From Pseudomonas sp. MF4836 (GTDB taxonomy: Bacteria; Pseudomonadota; Gammaproteobacteria; Pseudomonadales; Pseudomonadaceae), in contig NZ_MVOL01000001.1 of the NCBI RefSeq assembly GCF_002018875.1, positions 702,222 to 766,221 on the forward strand: 64,000 nt of DNA. Direction: 5' to 3'. Positions 24,501 through 32,918 of this stretch are shown piece by piece. Under the pieces are notes generated by a model, which was given only the letters and a program-made list of their open reading frames with translations, was not told where the DNA came from and did not search any database. The translations under genes were made by a program, and so were the position numbers. Each line of letters begins with the position of its first letter. Position 1 is the first letter of the stretch.

Positions 24501-26654
24501 TTAGAAGCTGTAGTCGGCGGTGACGAAGAACGAGCGCGGCTCACCCATCAGCCATTGCTGGCCATTGTTCTGCTGGGCCACGGCGTAGCGCCGGTCGAGC
24601 AGGTTGTTGAGCTGCAGGCCCAGGCGCACATCCCGTTGCAGCTGCCAGCCGAGGTTGGCGTCGAGCACCGTGTAGCCCGGAACCTGGGTGGTGTTGGCCG
24701 TATTGGCATAACGCGCGTCGACATAACGCAGGCCCATTCCGGCTGTCAGGTCCTGGCTCAGGGCCTTGTTCAACCACAGGTTGGCGCTGCGGTGCGGCAC
24801 GTTGCTCGGGCGATTGCCGGCGCGCGAGACCACCTGGCCCGACACCACTTCATCGAAGTCGTCGTATTCGGCCCGCACCAGCGCGGCATTGGCCGAGACC
24901 TGCCAGTCGTGAGCCAGGGCCAGCTCCAGGGATGCTTCCAGGCCGTCGGCGGACTGCTGGCCGACCTGTTGCGCCAGGCGCGTGACCGGGTCGCTGCTGA
25001 GCAGTTTTTTCTTGACGATATGGTAGGCCGCCAGGGTCCATTCACCGCGCCCGTCCCAGAACTGTTGCTTGAGGCCGAACTCGGTCTGCCGGGCCTCGGT
25101 CAGGTCCATCTGCTGCTGGCTCGGGTTCAGGCTGATGAGGTTGTTGACCCCGTCCTCGCTGGTCGAGTACTGGCCGTACAGCGACAGTTGGTCGGTGACC
25201 GCGAACACCAGCCCGGCGCGCCAGTTGCCGCCGGTGAGGCTGCGGTCGCTGCGGCTGCCGGCACGCTGGTCGTCGCGCTCGATGTGGTTCTGGTCGCGGC
25301 GCACGCCGGTCACCAGGGACCAGCGCTCGGACAGCTGCAAGCGGTTCTCGGCAAACAGGGCAAAGGTGTGGGTGCTGCTGGCGGTCTGGGGTGAAAATGC
25401 AGAGCGACTCTGGAAGTAACCCGCTGCCGGCTGCCAAGGGTCGATGTAGTCGCCGCCGACATCGGTATAGGGCGAGTTGTTGCCCACGGCGAACCTGATT
25501 TTGTTGTACTCGGTACCGACCACCGTGCGGCTGTCCAGGCCGAACAGCGAATGGTTGAAGGTGAAGCTCTGACGGTCGCCCATCTGCTCCTGGTCGTGCT
25601 TGATCTCCAGGTAGCTGTTGCGCAGCAGTTGCTGGCGGGGGCTGTCCCAGCTGTAGGTTTCGGCGTTGCGCCAATGGCGTCGGCTCTTGATGTAATACAG
25701 CTGGTTGCTGGCGCTGACGCTGTCGCTCAGGTTCCAGTCGGTATTGAGTCGGGTCCATTCGTCGTTGTAGCGCTGCACGGCGTTGCGCAGGTTGTAGTTC
25801 TTGTCGCGCAGGCTGTCGCGGTAGTGCCCGTCGAGCAGGGGCGTGCCGAAGTAACTGCTCGGTTCGCTGTCGCCACGCTCATGGGCGAAGGTGAAGCTCA
25901 GGTCATCGTTGGCCTGCCAGCGCAGGGCCGCACTGAGGGCCAGGCTGCGCGAGTCGCCGTGGTCGACCCAGCCGTTGCTTTGCTGCTGGTTCAGGGTCAG
26001 GCGATAGCTCAGGGTGTCGCTCAGGGAGCCGCCGCTGTCCAGGCCCAGCTGCTGGCGGTCGTTGGAGCCATAACCCAGGCGCAAGCGGTTGCGCACTTCA
26101 CCTTCGAAGGGCTTCTTCGAGATCACATTGACCACCGCCCCGGTGGCGCCTTCGCCATAGAGCACCGAGGCCGGGCCACGGATCACGTCGATGCGTTCAA
26201 CCATCCACGGGTCGACCGGAAACGTCAGGCTGCCGGCACCGGTGTACAGGCGGGCACCGTCGAACAGGGTCATGACCGAGCTGTGCCCGGTAAAGCCCCG
26301 CGCCGCCAACGCGGTGTTGCCGTTGCCCGGGGCGGCGATGCTGGTGATGCCCGGGGAGCGGGTCACCGCGTCCTGCACCGTGAGGTTATTGCGGTTGTCG
26401 ATGGCGTCCTGGCCGATGCTGCTGGTGCTGGCGGGGTTTTCCAGGGCGCTCAGGTTGAGCCGTGAGCCGGCGGGCAGCGGTGTGCTGAGGGAAGTGTCAT
26501 CGCCCTTGGCGACTTCGCTGACCAGGGTCGCCGGCAAGGCGAGCGCACGGTGGTCGGTTTCGGCAAAGGTCAGGGATGAAAAGGCCATGCAGGGGACAAA
26601 GGTGATCGGCAGGGATCGGCTTGCGAGGCTTTGGAGCAGGGGATTGCGGGACAT
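24501..26654 (-). CDS. TonB-dependent receptor controlled by a cobalamin riboswitch
   Basis: A 717-residue outer-membrane receptor of the siderophore-receptor (FhuA/FpvA-like plug) type, without an STN domain. It has a signal peptide, then plug motifs GQDAIDNRNNLTVQDAVTRS, RIDVIRGPASVLYGEGATGAV and VNVISKKP, and ends in a canonical F (ADYSF). The sequence alone suggests iron-siderophore uptake, but the B12 riboswitch 115 bases upstream implies the ligand is a corrinoid or that it is used when B12 is short. It may be a second corrinoid receptor distinct from BtuB. The start follows a weak GGAA. Confidence 0.86.
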   Translation of the reverse strand: MSRNPLLQSLASRSLPITFVPCMAFSSLTFAETDHRALALPATLVSEVAKGDDTSLSTPLPAGSRLNLSALENPASTSSIGQDAIDNRNNLTVQDAVTRSPGITSIAAPGNGNTALAARGFTGHSSVMTLFDGARLYTGAGSLTFPVDPWMVERIDVIRGPASVLYGEGATGAVVNVISKKPFEGEVRNRLRLGYGSNDRQQLGLDSGGSLSDTLSYRLTLNQQQSNGWVDHGDSRSLALSAALRWQANDDLSFTFAHERGDSEPSSYFGTPLLDGHYRDSLRDKNYNLRNAVQRYNDEWTRLNTDWNLSDSVSASNQLYYIKSRRHWRNAETYSWDSPRQQLLRNSYLEIKHDQEQMGDRQSFTFNHSLFGLDSRTVVGTEYNKIRFAVGNNSPYTDVGGDYIDPWQPAAGYFQSRSAFSPQTASSTHTFALFAENRLQLSERWSLVTGVRRDQNHIERDDQRAGSRSDRSLTGGNWRAGLVFAVTDQLSLYGQYSTSEDGVNNLISLNPSQQQMDLTEARQTEFGLKQQFWDGRGEWTLAAYHIVKKKLLSSDPVTRLAQQVGQQSADGLEASLELALAHDWQVSANAALVRAEYDDFDEVVSGQVVSRAGNRPSNVPHRSANLWLNKALSQDLTAGMGLRYVDARYANTANTTQVPGYTVLDANLGWQLQRDVRLGLQLNNLLDRRYAVAQQNNGQQWLMGEPRSFFVTADYSF

Positions 26655-26769
26655 GCTATTCCAACTGAGTCAGGAAAGAATGAAACCCGGAGGGAACAAC
26701 GCATAAGGAATCGCAGGCGCACGCGCCCACGCAAACCGGACTGCGCCCGCCCACCGCGGGGTTGCCAAA

Positions 26770-26946
26770 CGAAGTTGCAGGCCGGTCTCCGGGCTCGCGA
26801 GGGTCATGAAGCATTCACCTTCCCATGCCGGAGCACAGTGGTCTGTCGAATGCTTCGCTCGCTTACCGTTGCGGGGGCAGCGCCGGACTGATCACCGAAG
26901 TGACGCACCGGCTTCCCGTTTAATCCCATGCACGGCGGCATGGGAC
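26770..26946 (-). promoter_or_regulatory. Cobalamin (adenosylcobalamin) riboswitch
   Basis: Read on the minus strand, the region contains the conserved core in order. A P2/P3-like hairpin is built on CCCATG and CATGGG (26925-26944), followed by GGGAAGCCGGTG. Then come GCTGCCCCCGCAACGGTAA (26881-26863), CACTGTG, GGGAAGGTG, and the B12 box GAGCCCGGAGACCGGCCTGC (26796-26777). These are the hallmarks of the class. It should repress the downstream TonB receptor when cobalamin is plentiful. The expression platform between 26655 and 26770 was not resolved. Confidence 0.95.
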
Positions 26947-27039
26947 ACCTGAAACTGGCGCGCATATGACCATTGATGAATTTCTTCGTCAATGCGCAAA
27001 GCTGCTACAGGGGAAAACAGTCTGTGCCGCCGCCGATCC

Positions 27040-27053
27040 TCGGCAGCGGCTAC
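27040..27053 (+). repeat. Single REP-like half palindrome
   Basis: TCGGCAGCGGCTAC here is identical to the right arm of the REP palindrome at 29644-29705. It lies just beyond the 3' end of the periplasmic protein gene, and an octamer GCTACAGG occurs nearby at 27004-27011. This is typical of scattered extragenic REPs in pseudomonads. Confidence 0.6.
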
Positions 27054-27072
27054 GCGATAGGTGGGGGATGCT

Positions 27073-28146
27073 TCAGGGGGTGGCCAGGGTCTGCTGCGGC
27101 TCGTATTCGGTTTCGGCGAAGTTGAAGTAGGTGGTGCCGGCATGCTGGGTGATCTGCGGTTCGCAGCGGCCAAAGGGTTCGGACAGATGCCCCTTGCCGT
27201 TGACCACTTTGAGCAGTATTTGCTCTTGGGCACTGCAGCCATTGCCGGCCCACGCGGCACTCACCAGAAACAGCCCATCCCCCAGGTGCTGCACAGCTTC
27301 GAACGACATGCCGTCGCTGAGCAGGGCCGACTTCCCGATCAGGGCACCGTTGACCAGCAATTGGCTGGGCGGGTTTTTATTGCCGTCATGCTGTTCGGCA
27401 ATCACCTGCACCTTGTCGTTGCCGTTGACGGCCTGGGTCTGGGTGCCGATCTCCAGTGCCGGGTAACGACGGGCCTTGGCCGCTTCCGCGGCGTTGGCTT
27501 CGCGGGGCACCAGGCCCAGGCCGGCAGGGCCGCGCACGGTCATGAAGTCGGCGGGCTTGGCGGCTTCGAGGGCGCGCACGGCGTCGAAGTCCCAGTAATT
27601 GACCCGGGTCACCGCCATGCGCGAGGGCGCAGGCTCGATCACGCTCAGCTCGAACTGCTTGCCGGTCATATTCGGCGCATACAGGTAGGACAGGTGATCC
27701 AGCGATGCCTGGGCATGTACCGCGACCTTGTTGGTCTGGGTGAACGCCTGCAACGGGCCTGAATAACGGGCCAGGGCCTCGTCGGCGAGCTTTTTGCCGG
27801 CGGTGAGCGAGCCTTTTACCTCGGCTTCCAGGGCAATGACCCTGTGATCGGGGCCGAAGGTGTAGGTCGCCGATTCATAGGGCTTGTCGCGGTTGACCTC
27901 GGTGCGCCGGGTGTTGCCGAAGTAGATGGTCTGGTAGCGCAGGAACACCGTCAGCGAATGGATGCCCGCCGGGCCGGAGCCGGTGTAGGTCATGCAGCCC
28001 CGGGGGCAGGTTTCCTGAAGCAGCAGATTGACTTCGTCATAGGGCATGCCGAGTGCAACGTCATGCACGGTAAAGTCCGGGGCCGCCAGCAGCGTCGGCG
28101 AGACCAGCGCCGCCGCCAGCGCGAGCGCGTTGAATGTGTGCTTCAA
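27073..28146 (-). CDS. Periplasmic protein of unknown function
   Basis: A 357-residue exported protein (signal peptide ending SPTLLAAP) with a cysteine-rich spot (CPRGCMTYTGSG) and no recognised catalytic motif. The start is ambiguous. AGGAG abuts an ATG at 28152, giving no spacer, so a TTG at 28146, six bases further on, is preferred. It ends near a REP half-site and is upstream of, but probably not co-transcribed with, the riboswitch-controlled receptor. I cannot assign a function. Confidence 0.68.
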   Translation of the reverse strand: MKHTFNALALAAALVSPTLLAAPDFTVHDVALGMPYDEVNLLLQETCPRGCMTYTGSGPAGIHSLTVFLRYQTIYFGNTRRTEVNRDKPYESATYTFGPDHRVIALEAEVKGSLTAGKKLADEALARYSGPLQAFTQTNKVAVHAQASLDHLSYLYAPNMTGKQFELSVIEPAPSRMAVTRVNYWDFDAVRALEAAKPADFMTVRGPAGLGLVPREANAAEAAKARRYPALEIGTQTQAVNGNDKVQVIAEQHDGNKNPPSQLLVNGALIGKSALLSDGMSFEAVQHLGDGLFLVSAAWAGNGCSAQEQILLKVVNGKGHLSEPFGRCEPQITQHAGTTYFNFAETEYEPQQTLATP

Positions 28147-28414
28147 GACCATCTCCTGGTTGTCCAATGGCGGGGCCGTCGTGCCCCACGCCGCAATCCT
28201 TGCCAGCGAATGGCATGGCCTGTGTGGCTATCGGCTGCTGGCGATTGGCCTTTAGCTGCAATGTGCTGAAAGCCGCGCGGGAGTGTCCCGGGCGCAGTAA
28301 AACCTCAGCAATCAGACGCAACATGGTGAAGAATATGGCGCTTGCCTGATGAGCCCCGACCGGGACCATCACCCTGAAATCGCTGCCGCCGGCGGCAGGT
28401 AACCAAGGAACAGA

Positions 28415-28912
28415 ATGCTTTTTGTAGTGATGCTGGGGGGCAAACACCCCAGGGCCAAGATTGAGGTCCACGACGTGGTGTTCGCCATCGCCGACAGCCT
28501 GGAAGCGGCCTACCCGCAACTGCGCGAAGGCTGGTTTGGCAGCCCGGCGGGGCTGCATGTCGATTCGTGGATGCAGGTCGATGGTGTAGAAGGGTGGAAG
28601 GTGCAGTTGAGCCCGCTGGCGCCTCTGCCCGGGGCCCCGCGCCTGTATTTCATCAACCTCGGCGGCTATGAGGCCCAGGCCTTCGGCGAGGCCCACCACT
28701 ACCTGCTGGTGGTGGCCCATGACAAGGCTGAAGCCAAGGCCAAGGGCAAGCGGCAGATGCTCAGCCACTGGAGCAAGGCCCATACCGACGCGCTGATGGA
28801 CGTAGACGATTGCCTGCCGATCGATGCCGTGGACGGGCGCTATATCCACCTGGTGGAGGGCGAGCATCGCGGGGTGGTCCAGCGCAACGACTACATCGTG
28901 ATTCCCCGCTGA
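28415..28912 (+). CDS. DUF1543 family protein
   Basis: A 165-residue soluble protein with a ferredoxin-like or permuted beta-strand pattern. It starts MLFVVMLGGKHPRAKIEVHD and has two similar halves (VVFAIADSLEAAYPQL and YFINLGGYEAQAFGEAHHY), as expected for DUF1543. The function of the family is unknown. AAGGAA precedes the ATG. It is convergent with the DUF2625 gene, whose stop lies 23 bases away. Confidence 0.75.
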   Translation: MLFVVMLGGKHPRAKIEVHDVVFAIADSLEAAYPQLREGWFGSPAGLHVDSWMQVDGVEGWKVQLSPLAPLPGAPRLYFINLGGYEAQAFGEAHHYLLVVAHDKAEAKAKGKRQMLSHWSKAHTDALMDVDDCLPIDAVDGRYIHLVEGEHRGVVQRNDYIVIPR

Positions 28913-28935
28913 GCCCCGGTGGCTGACGCTGGATC

Positions 28936-29586
28936 TCAGGCCGGAGCGTCGAGCTTTTGCGCCAGTTCCAGGTTCAGCCGGTAGTGTTCGTCCAGCGGCA
29001 CGGCGCGCCGACTGCTGCTGTTGATGCTGCCTTCGGCGGTCCACAGGAACGGGTAGAAGCTCATGCACTGGTCTGCCCCAAGCTGCGGCAGTTCACGCTG
29101 CCAGCCGTCCCAGCGCAGGTCCTGGTAGAACTGCCCGAGGCGTTCGCTCAGGGCCCATTCGACGAAGTCCGAGTAGCCGATTTCCAGGGCTTCCCAGCGC
29201 AGGGTGTCCGGGGCCCAGTAGTACAGGGCCCCGGTATCGTCGCCGAGGCTGCCGCCGTTGATGGCGAAGAAGCCGCCCACGGCATCGTCGGCGACCAGCA
29301 TCGCCCCCTGAATGCGGTCCTGGTTCCAGTCCCGCAGGTTGCGTGGCAGCTGTGGATGGCCCGACCCCAGCAGTCGCAGCCAGCCGTCATCGATCAACAG
29401 CCCACCGCTTTCGTAAGCCATGGCCCCGAGCACCGAGCGGGTGCTCACGCCGAGTGCCAGCAGGATGGCCTCGCGATCCGGCGCCGGCGCCAGCCATTCG
29501 CAGCGATGAGGGGAGCGGGCGATCCACGCCTCGATCAAGGGCAGTGCCGGGTCGGTGAGGTTGAGCAGTTGATCGAGGGTTGGCAC
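28936..29586 (-). CDS. DUF2625 family protein
   Basis: A 216-residue acidic soluble protein matching DUF2625, with STRSVLGAMAYESGGLLIDDGW, GAMLVADDAVGGFFAINGGS and GYSDFVEWAL. The family is related to SMI1/KNR4-like folds and has no established function. A GTG at 29586 is chosen since AAGGA sits 8 bases upstream; frames starting further upstream run into the REP-containing spacer. Confidence 0.75.
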   Translation of the reverse strand: MPTLDQLLNLTDPALPLIEAWIARSPHRCEWLAPAPDREAILLALGVSTRSVLGAMAYESGGLLIDDGWLRLLGSGHPQLPRNLRDWNQDRIQGAMLVADDAVGGFFAINGGSLGDDTGALYYWAPDTLRWEALEIGYSDFVEWALSERLGQFYQDLRWDGWQRELPQLGADQCMSFYPFLWTAEGSINSSSRRAVPLDEHYRLNLELAQKLDAPA

Positions 29587-29643
29587 GTCAAAATCCTTTT
29601 TTGCAGCAGGCACTCGCCAGGGGGCGCTGATCATATCAGGCGC

Positions 29644-29705
29644 GTAGCCGCTGCCGAAGGCTCTGGCCTGCGTTCGCAACACCGCGAAAGCTCGGCAGCG
29701 GCTAC
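29644..29705. repeat. REP-type extragenic palindrome
   Basis: Left arm GTAGCCGCTGCCGA (29644-29657) and right arm TCGGCAGCGGCTAC (29692-29705) are perfect inverted copies of 14 bases around a 34-base loop. It is outside coding sequence and shares its core with the single copy at 27040. Such paired REPs are typical of the P. fluorescens group and are mobilised by RAYT transposases; no RAYT gene lies in the window. Confidence 0.75.
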
Positions 29706-29740
29706 AGGGCTACAGGGCTACAGGGCTACAGGGCTACAGG
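29701..29740. repeat. Five tandem GCTACAGG octamers
   Basis: Five uninterrupted perfect copies of GCTACAGG follow the REP palindrome. The first shares its GCTAC with the palindrome arm, suggesting the array grew from the REP end by replication slippage. Confidence 0.95.
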
Positions 29741-29895
29741 GTGAATGTGGGGGATTGGATATTTTTGGAGGCTGATGAAAAGCGCCGCTCACTTAGTCAC
29801 ACTGTGCAGGCTTTTCCTGGGTGCTTTCGGGCAGCCACACAGAGTCGGGCACCAGGGCAGGATCCTCTTATTGTTTGATGGAGCACTCAGACGTC

Positions 29896-30714
29896 ATGGT
29901 TAAATCAACGCAGAAAAACAGCCGTTTCAAAATGGCATCCATTGGCGTACTGACCGCGTTTCTGGCGGTCGGCGTGGCCAAGAGTTTCGCCGAGGACAAG
30001 GGAGTCCAGGGAATGCACAGTCTCCAGTTTCGCAAGGTCATCGACCTCAGCCACGTTATCAGCCCCTCCATACCGTTATGGCCCAACGACCCGCCAGTGA
30101 CCTTCGATGTCGTGGCAACGCTGGACAAGGACGGCTATTACCTGCGGCGCTTCAGTATCGGTGAGCACAGCGCGACCCATATGAATGCGCCCAACAGTTT
30201 TCACGCCAAGGGCATGGGCATCGACGGCTATGCGCCCGAGTCCCTGATCCGGCCGGCGGTGGTGATTGATGTGCGCAGCCAATCCAAAGCCAACGCCGAC
30301 TACGTGATCGGCGTGCAGGACATCGAAAAATGGGAACGCGAGCACGGCACGATCGCCAAGGGCTCGCTGGTGCTTTTCTACACCGGCTGGCAAGCCCTGT
30401 GGAACGACCCCAAGGCCTTTATCAATGCAGACGCCAAGGGCCCGCACTTCCCCGGTGTCGGTGCCGAGACCAGCAAATTCCTGCTTGAGAAGCGCCAGAT
30501 CGCCGGCGTGGGCATCGACACCCATGGCGCCGATCCGGGCCAGGATGAGGTGTACGCCACCAACAGCCAGGTGCTGGAGAAAAACGGCATCATCCTCGAA
30601 TGCCTGACCAACCTTGACCAGTTGCCGGCCAAGGGCGCGACGCTGGTCATCGGGGTACTGCGGCTGCAGGAAGGTTCGGGCTCGCCCGTGGCCGTTACCG
30701 CCCTGGTGCCTTGA
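29896..30714 (+). CDS. Exported cyclase-family (kynurenine formamidase-like) metal hydrolase
   Basis: A 272-residue protein of the cyclase family. It opens VIDLSHVISPSIPLWPNDPP and has the metal-site region HSATHMNAPNSFH (91-103), then VLFYTGWQALW and the C-terminal GVGIDTHGADPG. An N-terminal hydrophobic stretch (residues 11-32) acts as a signal or anchor, so it is probably periplasmic, unlike KynB. The metal site deviates from the usual HxGTHxDxPxH: asparagine (N97) replaces the aspartate. The start at 29896 is preferred, although ATG at 29878 is possible. Substrate unknown. Confidence 0.75.
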   Translation: MVKSTQKNSRFKMASIGVLTAFLAVGVAKSFAEDKGVQGMHSLQFRKVIDLSHVISPSIPLWPNDPPVTFDVVATLDKDGYYLRRFSIGEHSATHMNAPNSFHAKGMGIDGYAPESLIRPAVVIDVRSQSKANADYVIGVQDIEKWEREHGTIAKGSLVLFYTGWQALWNDPKAFINADAKGPHFPGVGAETSKFLLEKRQIAGVGIDTHGADPGQDEVYATNSQVLEKNGIILECLTNLDQLPAKGATLVIGVLRLQEGSGSPVAVTALVP

Positions 30715-30718
30715 TGGG

Positions 30719-32611
30719 TCATTGACGGGAACGCGTGTCCACTGGCGGGGCGCTGGCCTGGATCTGTTGCCGGTAGTTGGATGCGCGTTGCAACACACTG
30801 GTCAAGGCCTGCAGGTTGGCCGGCTTGGTCAGGATGTCATTGGCGCCCGCCGCCCTGAAGCGCTCGACCTCGCTGGAAAACGCGCTCGCGGTAAAGGCCA
30901 CGATGTAGCAGTTCTCGCTCAAGGGCAGGTCACGGATTTCCTCGATGGCTTCGAGTCCGGTCATCACCGGCATGTTGATGTCCATCAGAATCAGGTCCGG
31001 GATCGCGCCCACGCAGTACTTGATCGCCTCCAGCCCATTGTCTGCCAGCTGCGGTGCGTAACCGAGCCGTTGCAGCATCGCCATCGCTACTTTCTGGCTC
31101 ACCGGGTGGTTCTCCACCAGGAGGATGTCGAGGGGGAAGCGCTCGGCGAACGACGAGTCGAAGTCCACCACCACATCCTGCTCCTCGCCCTTGGGGATCT
31201 CCGCCCCGGAGAACGGCTCCATGGGCAGGGAAAACGAGAATATCGAGCCGACGCCAAACTGGCTGCTGAAGGACAGGGTGCCATTTTGCGCTTCCACCAG
31301 GTTCTTGCAGATCGACAAGCCCAGGCCGCTGCCGGAAAAGCGTTGGTTGATCGGCCCCTCGAACTGGGCAAAGGGCTTGAACAGGCTGTCTTGCAGCTCG
31401 TTGGGGATGCCGACCCCGGTGTCGTAGATGGAAAACGCCAGGCGCGCGCGGGGGCCATAGCCGTTGGTGGTCACCACCAGCGACACCTTGCCGGTCTCGG
31501 TGAACTTGACCGCGTTGCCCAGCAGGTTGATGAGGATCTGGTGCAGGCAGTCGGCATCAGTCTTCACCAGCGCCGGGACCTGGGGCGAAATCTGCACCTC
31601 CAGCACCACCGGTTTGTCCTGCAGCCCCTGGCGGATCATCTCGACGCTGGAGGCAATCAGGGTGCGCAACTCGAAGACCCGGGGCTTGAGTTCAAGCTTG
31701 CCGGCTTCGATTTTCGCCAGGTCGAGAATATTGTCGATCAGCGACAGCAGGGTGCGTCCGCTGCTGTGGATGGTCTTCACCAGGCCGCGTTGTTCCGGGC
31801 TCAAGGGCGAGTCGGCGAGCAGCTCGGTCGCACCGATCACGCCATACATGGGGGTACGGATCTCATGGCTCATGGTGGCCAGGAATCGGGTTTTGGAGCG
31901 GTCGGCATCTTCAGCGGCATTCTTGGCCTGTTTCAGCACCTGCTCGTTGATCTGCAGTTGCTGCAGGTGAGAGCGCACGCGCAGCAGGTCCACGACAAAC
32001 AGCAGGCTGAAGGCGAGAAACACCAGGATCGCCAGGATGATGTGGTGCAGGGAGTCCCGATGGAGCTGGTGGTAGTAATCGGCCAGGGTGATTTCCGCAC
32101 CCGCAACGTAGACGGTCCCGTCCTTGGAGTGCAGGGGCACGAACACCGCTCGAAAGTCTCCCCAGTGATCGGTGTAGTCGATCCACACCGGCTTGGTGCT
32201 TTCGAAACTGTCGACCAATGCCTGGCTGGCGTCCGGGTAGGGGTCGAAAAAGCGCACGAAATTCTGGTTCTCGACCTCGGTCTTCGACGCGCTGGAACTG
32301 GCCAGGTAAGCCACGCCCTCGCGTTTGATCACGGTGTAGACGAACGCCGTGCCCAAGGCTTCGTTGAACCGCGACAGCCGATTGATGGCGTCCAGGTCTT
32401 CGGCTTCGGTCTTGGACTGCTTGTCGACCAGGTGGTCGTGGTAGTTGTCGCCGAGGATCGCTGCGGTGCCCAGCGCGGCATACAGCAGCTTGTTGTTGAT
32501 GTTCTCAGTGAGGATTCCCTGGGTTTCAACGTAGAGGTAATAGATGTAGCCACTCACCCCGACGATATAAACCAGCAGCAAAGCCCATGTTTTCCTTCTG
32601 AGTTTGAACAT
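30719..32611 (-). CDS. Hybrid sensor histidine kinase with C-terminal receiver
   Basis: A 630-residue inner-membrane kinase. It has an N-terminal membrane span (about 9-28), a periplasmic sensor region, a second span (about 188-210), a HisKA domain with phospho-acceptor H249 ([11 protein letters not shown]), and a HATPase with [20 protein letters not shown] and GSGLGL. A receiver domain carries D544 ([13 protein letters not shown]). No DNA-binding or Hpt domain is present, so it must pass phosphate to another protein. GGAGG lies before the ATG at 32611. It is divergent from the PQQ alcohol dehydrogenase and might control it. Confidence 0.9.
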   Translation of the reverse strand: MFKLRRKTWALLLVYIVGVSGYIYYLYVETQGILTENINNKLLYAALGTAAILGDNYHDHLVDKQSKTEAEDLDAINRLSRFNEALGTAFVYTVIKREGVAYLASSSASKTEVENQNFVRFFDPYPDASQALVDSFESTKPVWIDYTDHWGDFRAVFVPLHSKDGTVYVAGAEITLADYYHQLHRDSLHHIILAILVFLAFSLLFVVDLLRVRSHLQQLQINEQVLKQAKNAAEDADRSKTRFLATMSHEIRTPMYGVIGATELLADSPLSPEQRGLVKTIHSSGRTLLSLIDNILDLAKIEAGKLELKPRVFELRTLIASSVEMIRQGLQDKPVVLEVQISPQVPALVKTDADCLHQILINLLGNAVKFTETGKVSLVVTTNGYGPRARLAFSIYDTGVGIPNELQDSLFKPFAQFEGPINQRFSGSGLGLSICKNLVEAQNGTLSFSSQFGVGSIFSFSLPMEPFSGAEIPKGEEQDVVVDFDSSFAERFPLDILLVENHPVSQKVAMAMLQRLGYAPQLADNGLEAIKYCVGAIPDLILMDINMPVMTGLEAIEEIRDLPLSENCYIVAFTASAFSSEVERFRAAGANDILTKPANLQALTSVLQRASNYRQQIQASAPPVDTRSRQ

Positions 32612-32918
32612 TGATCCCAGCCTCCGTGCCAGTAGAACCGGACGATCAATGTGCGATCTCCGGGGGTTCCTTGCGCGGAGCATAATTTGGCAGGGGGTGG
32701 AAAACCATTGTTTTATTTTCAGCCTGCCGCCGCTGCCGGGCCTTTGGCCATGGGGCGCCGCGCGCGTACCGGACAAAAAATCAATATGGCACGCAGATGC
32801 AAATAACTGGCATACACAGACACGTTTTGCTGATCCAGCTTTGATCTAATCCCGTTCACCGGACAGGCGCCCTGCAAGTGCCTGCCACGCTGTCACCCAG
32901 AACGGGATAACAAGAATA
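32612..32918. other. Divergent promoter region of kinase and alcohol dehydrogenase
   Basis: A 307-base spacer between divergent starts, without a recognisable gene. Parts are AT-rich (around 32690-32720 and 32795-32850), as expected for promoters, but I found no convincing sigma-54 or operator sequence. Confidence 0.5.

Larger units (their letters stand above)
29587..29895. other. Non-coding spacer with REP palindrome and octamer array
   Basis: A 309-base spacer between the DUF2625 start and the secreted cyclase start. It holds the REP palindrome and tandem octamers described separately, and must contain both divergent promoters. No other element was recognised. Confidence 0.6.

Noticed and set aside
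29701..29740. Short tandem repeats considered as a CRISPR remnant
   Set aside because: The units are 8 bases, directly adjacent and without spacers, so this is a simple tandem repeat.
30614..32614. 666-codon plus-strand frame across the histidine kinase gene
   Set aside because: It is the antisense shadow of a kinase with all catalytic motifs on the other strand, and its translation has no recognisable domain.
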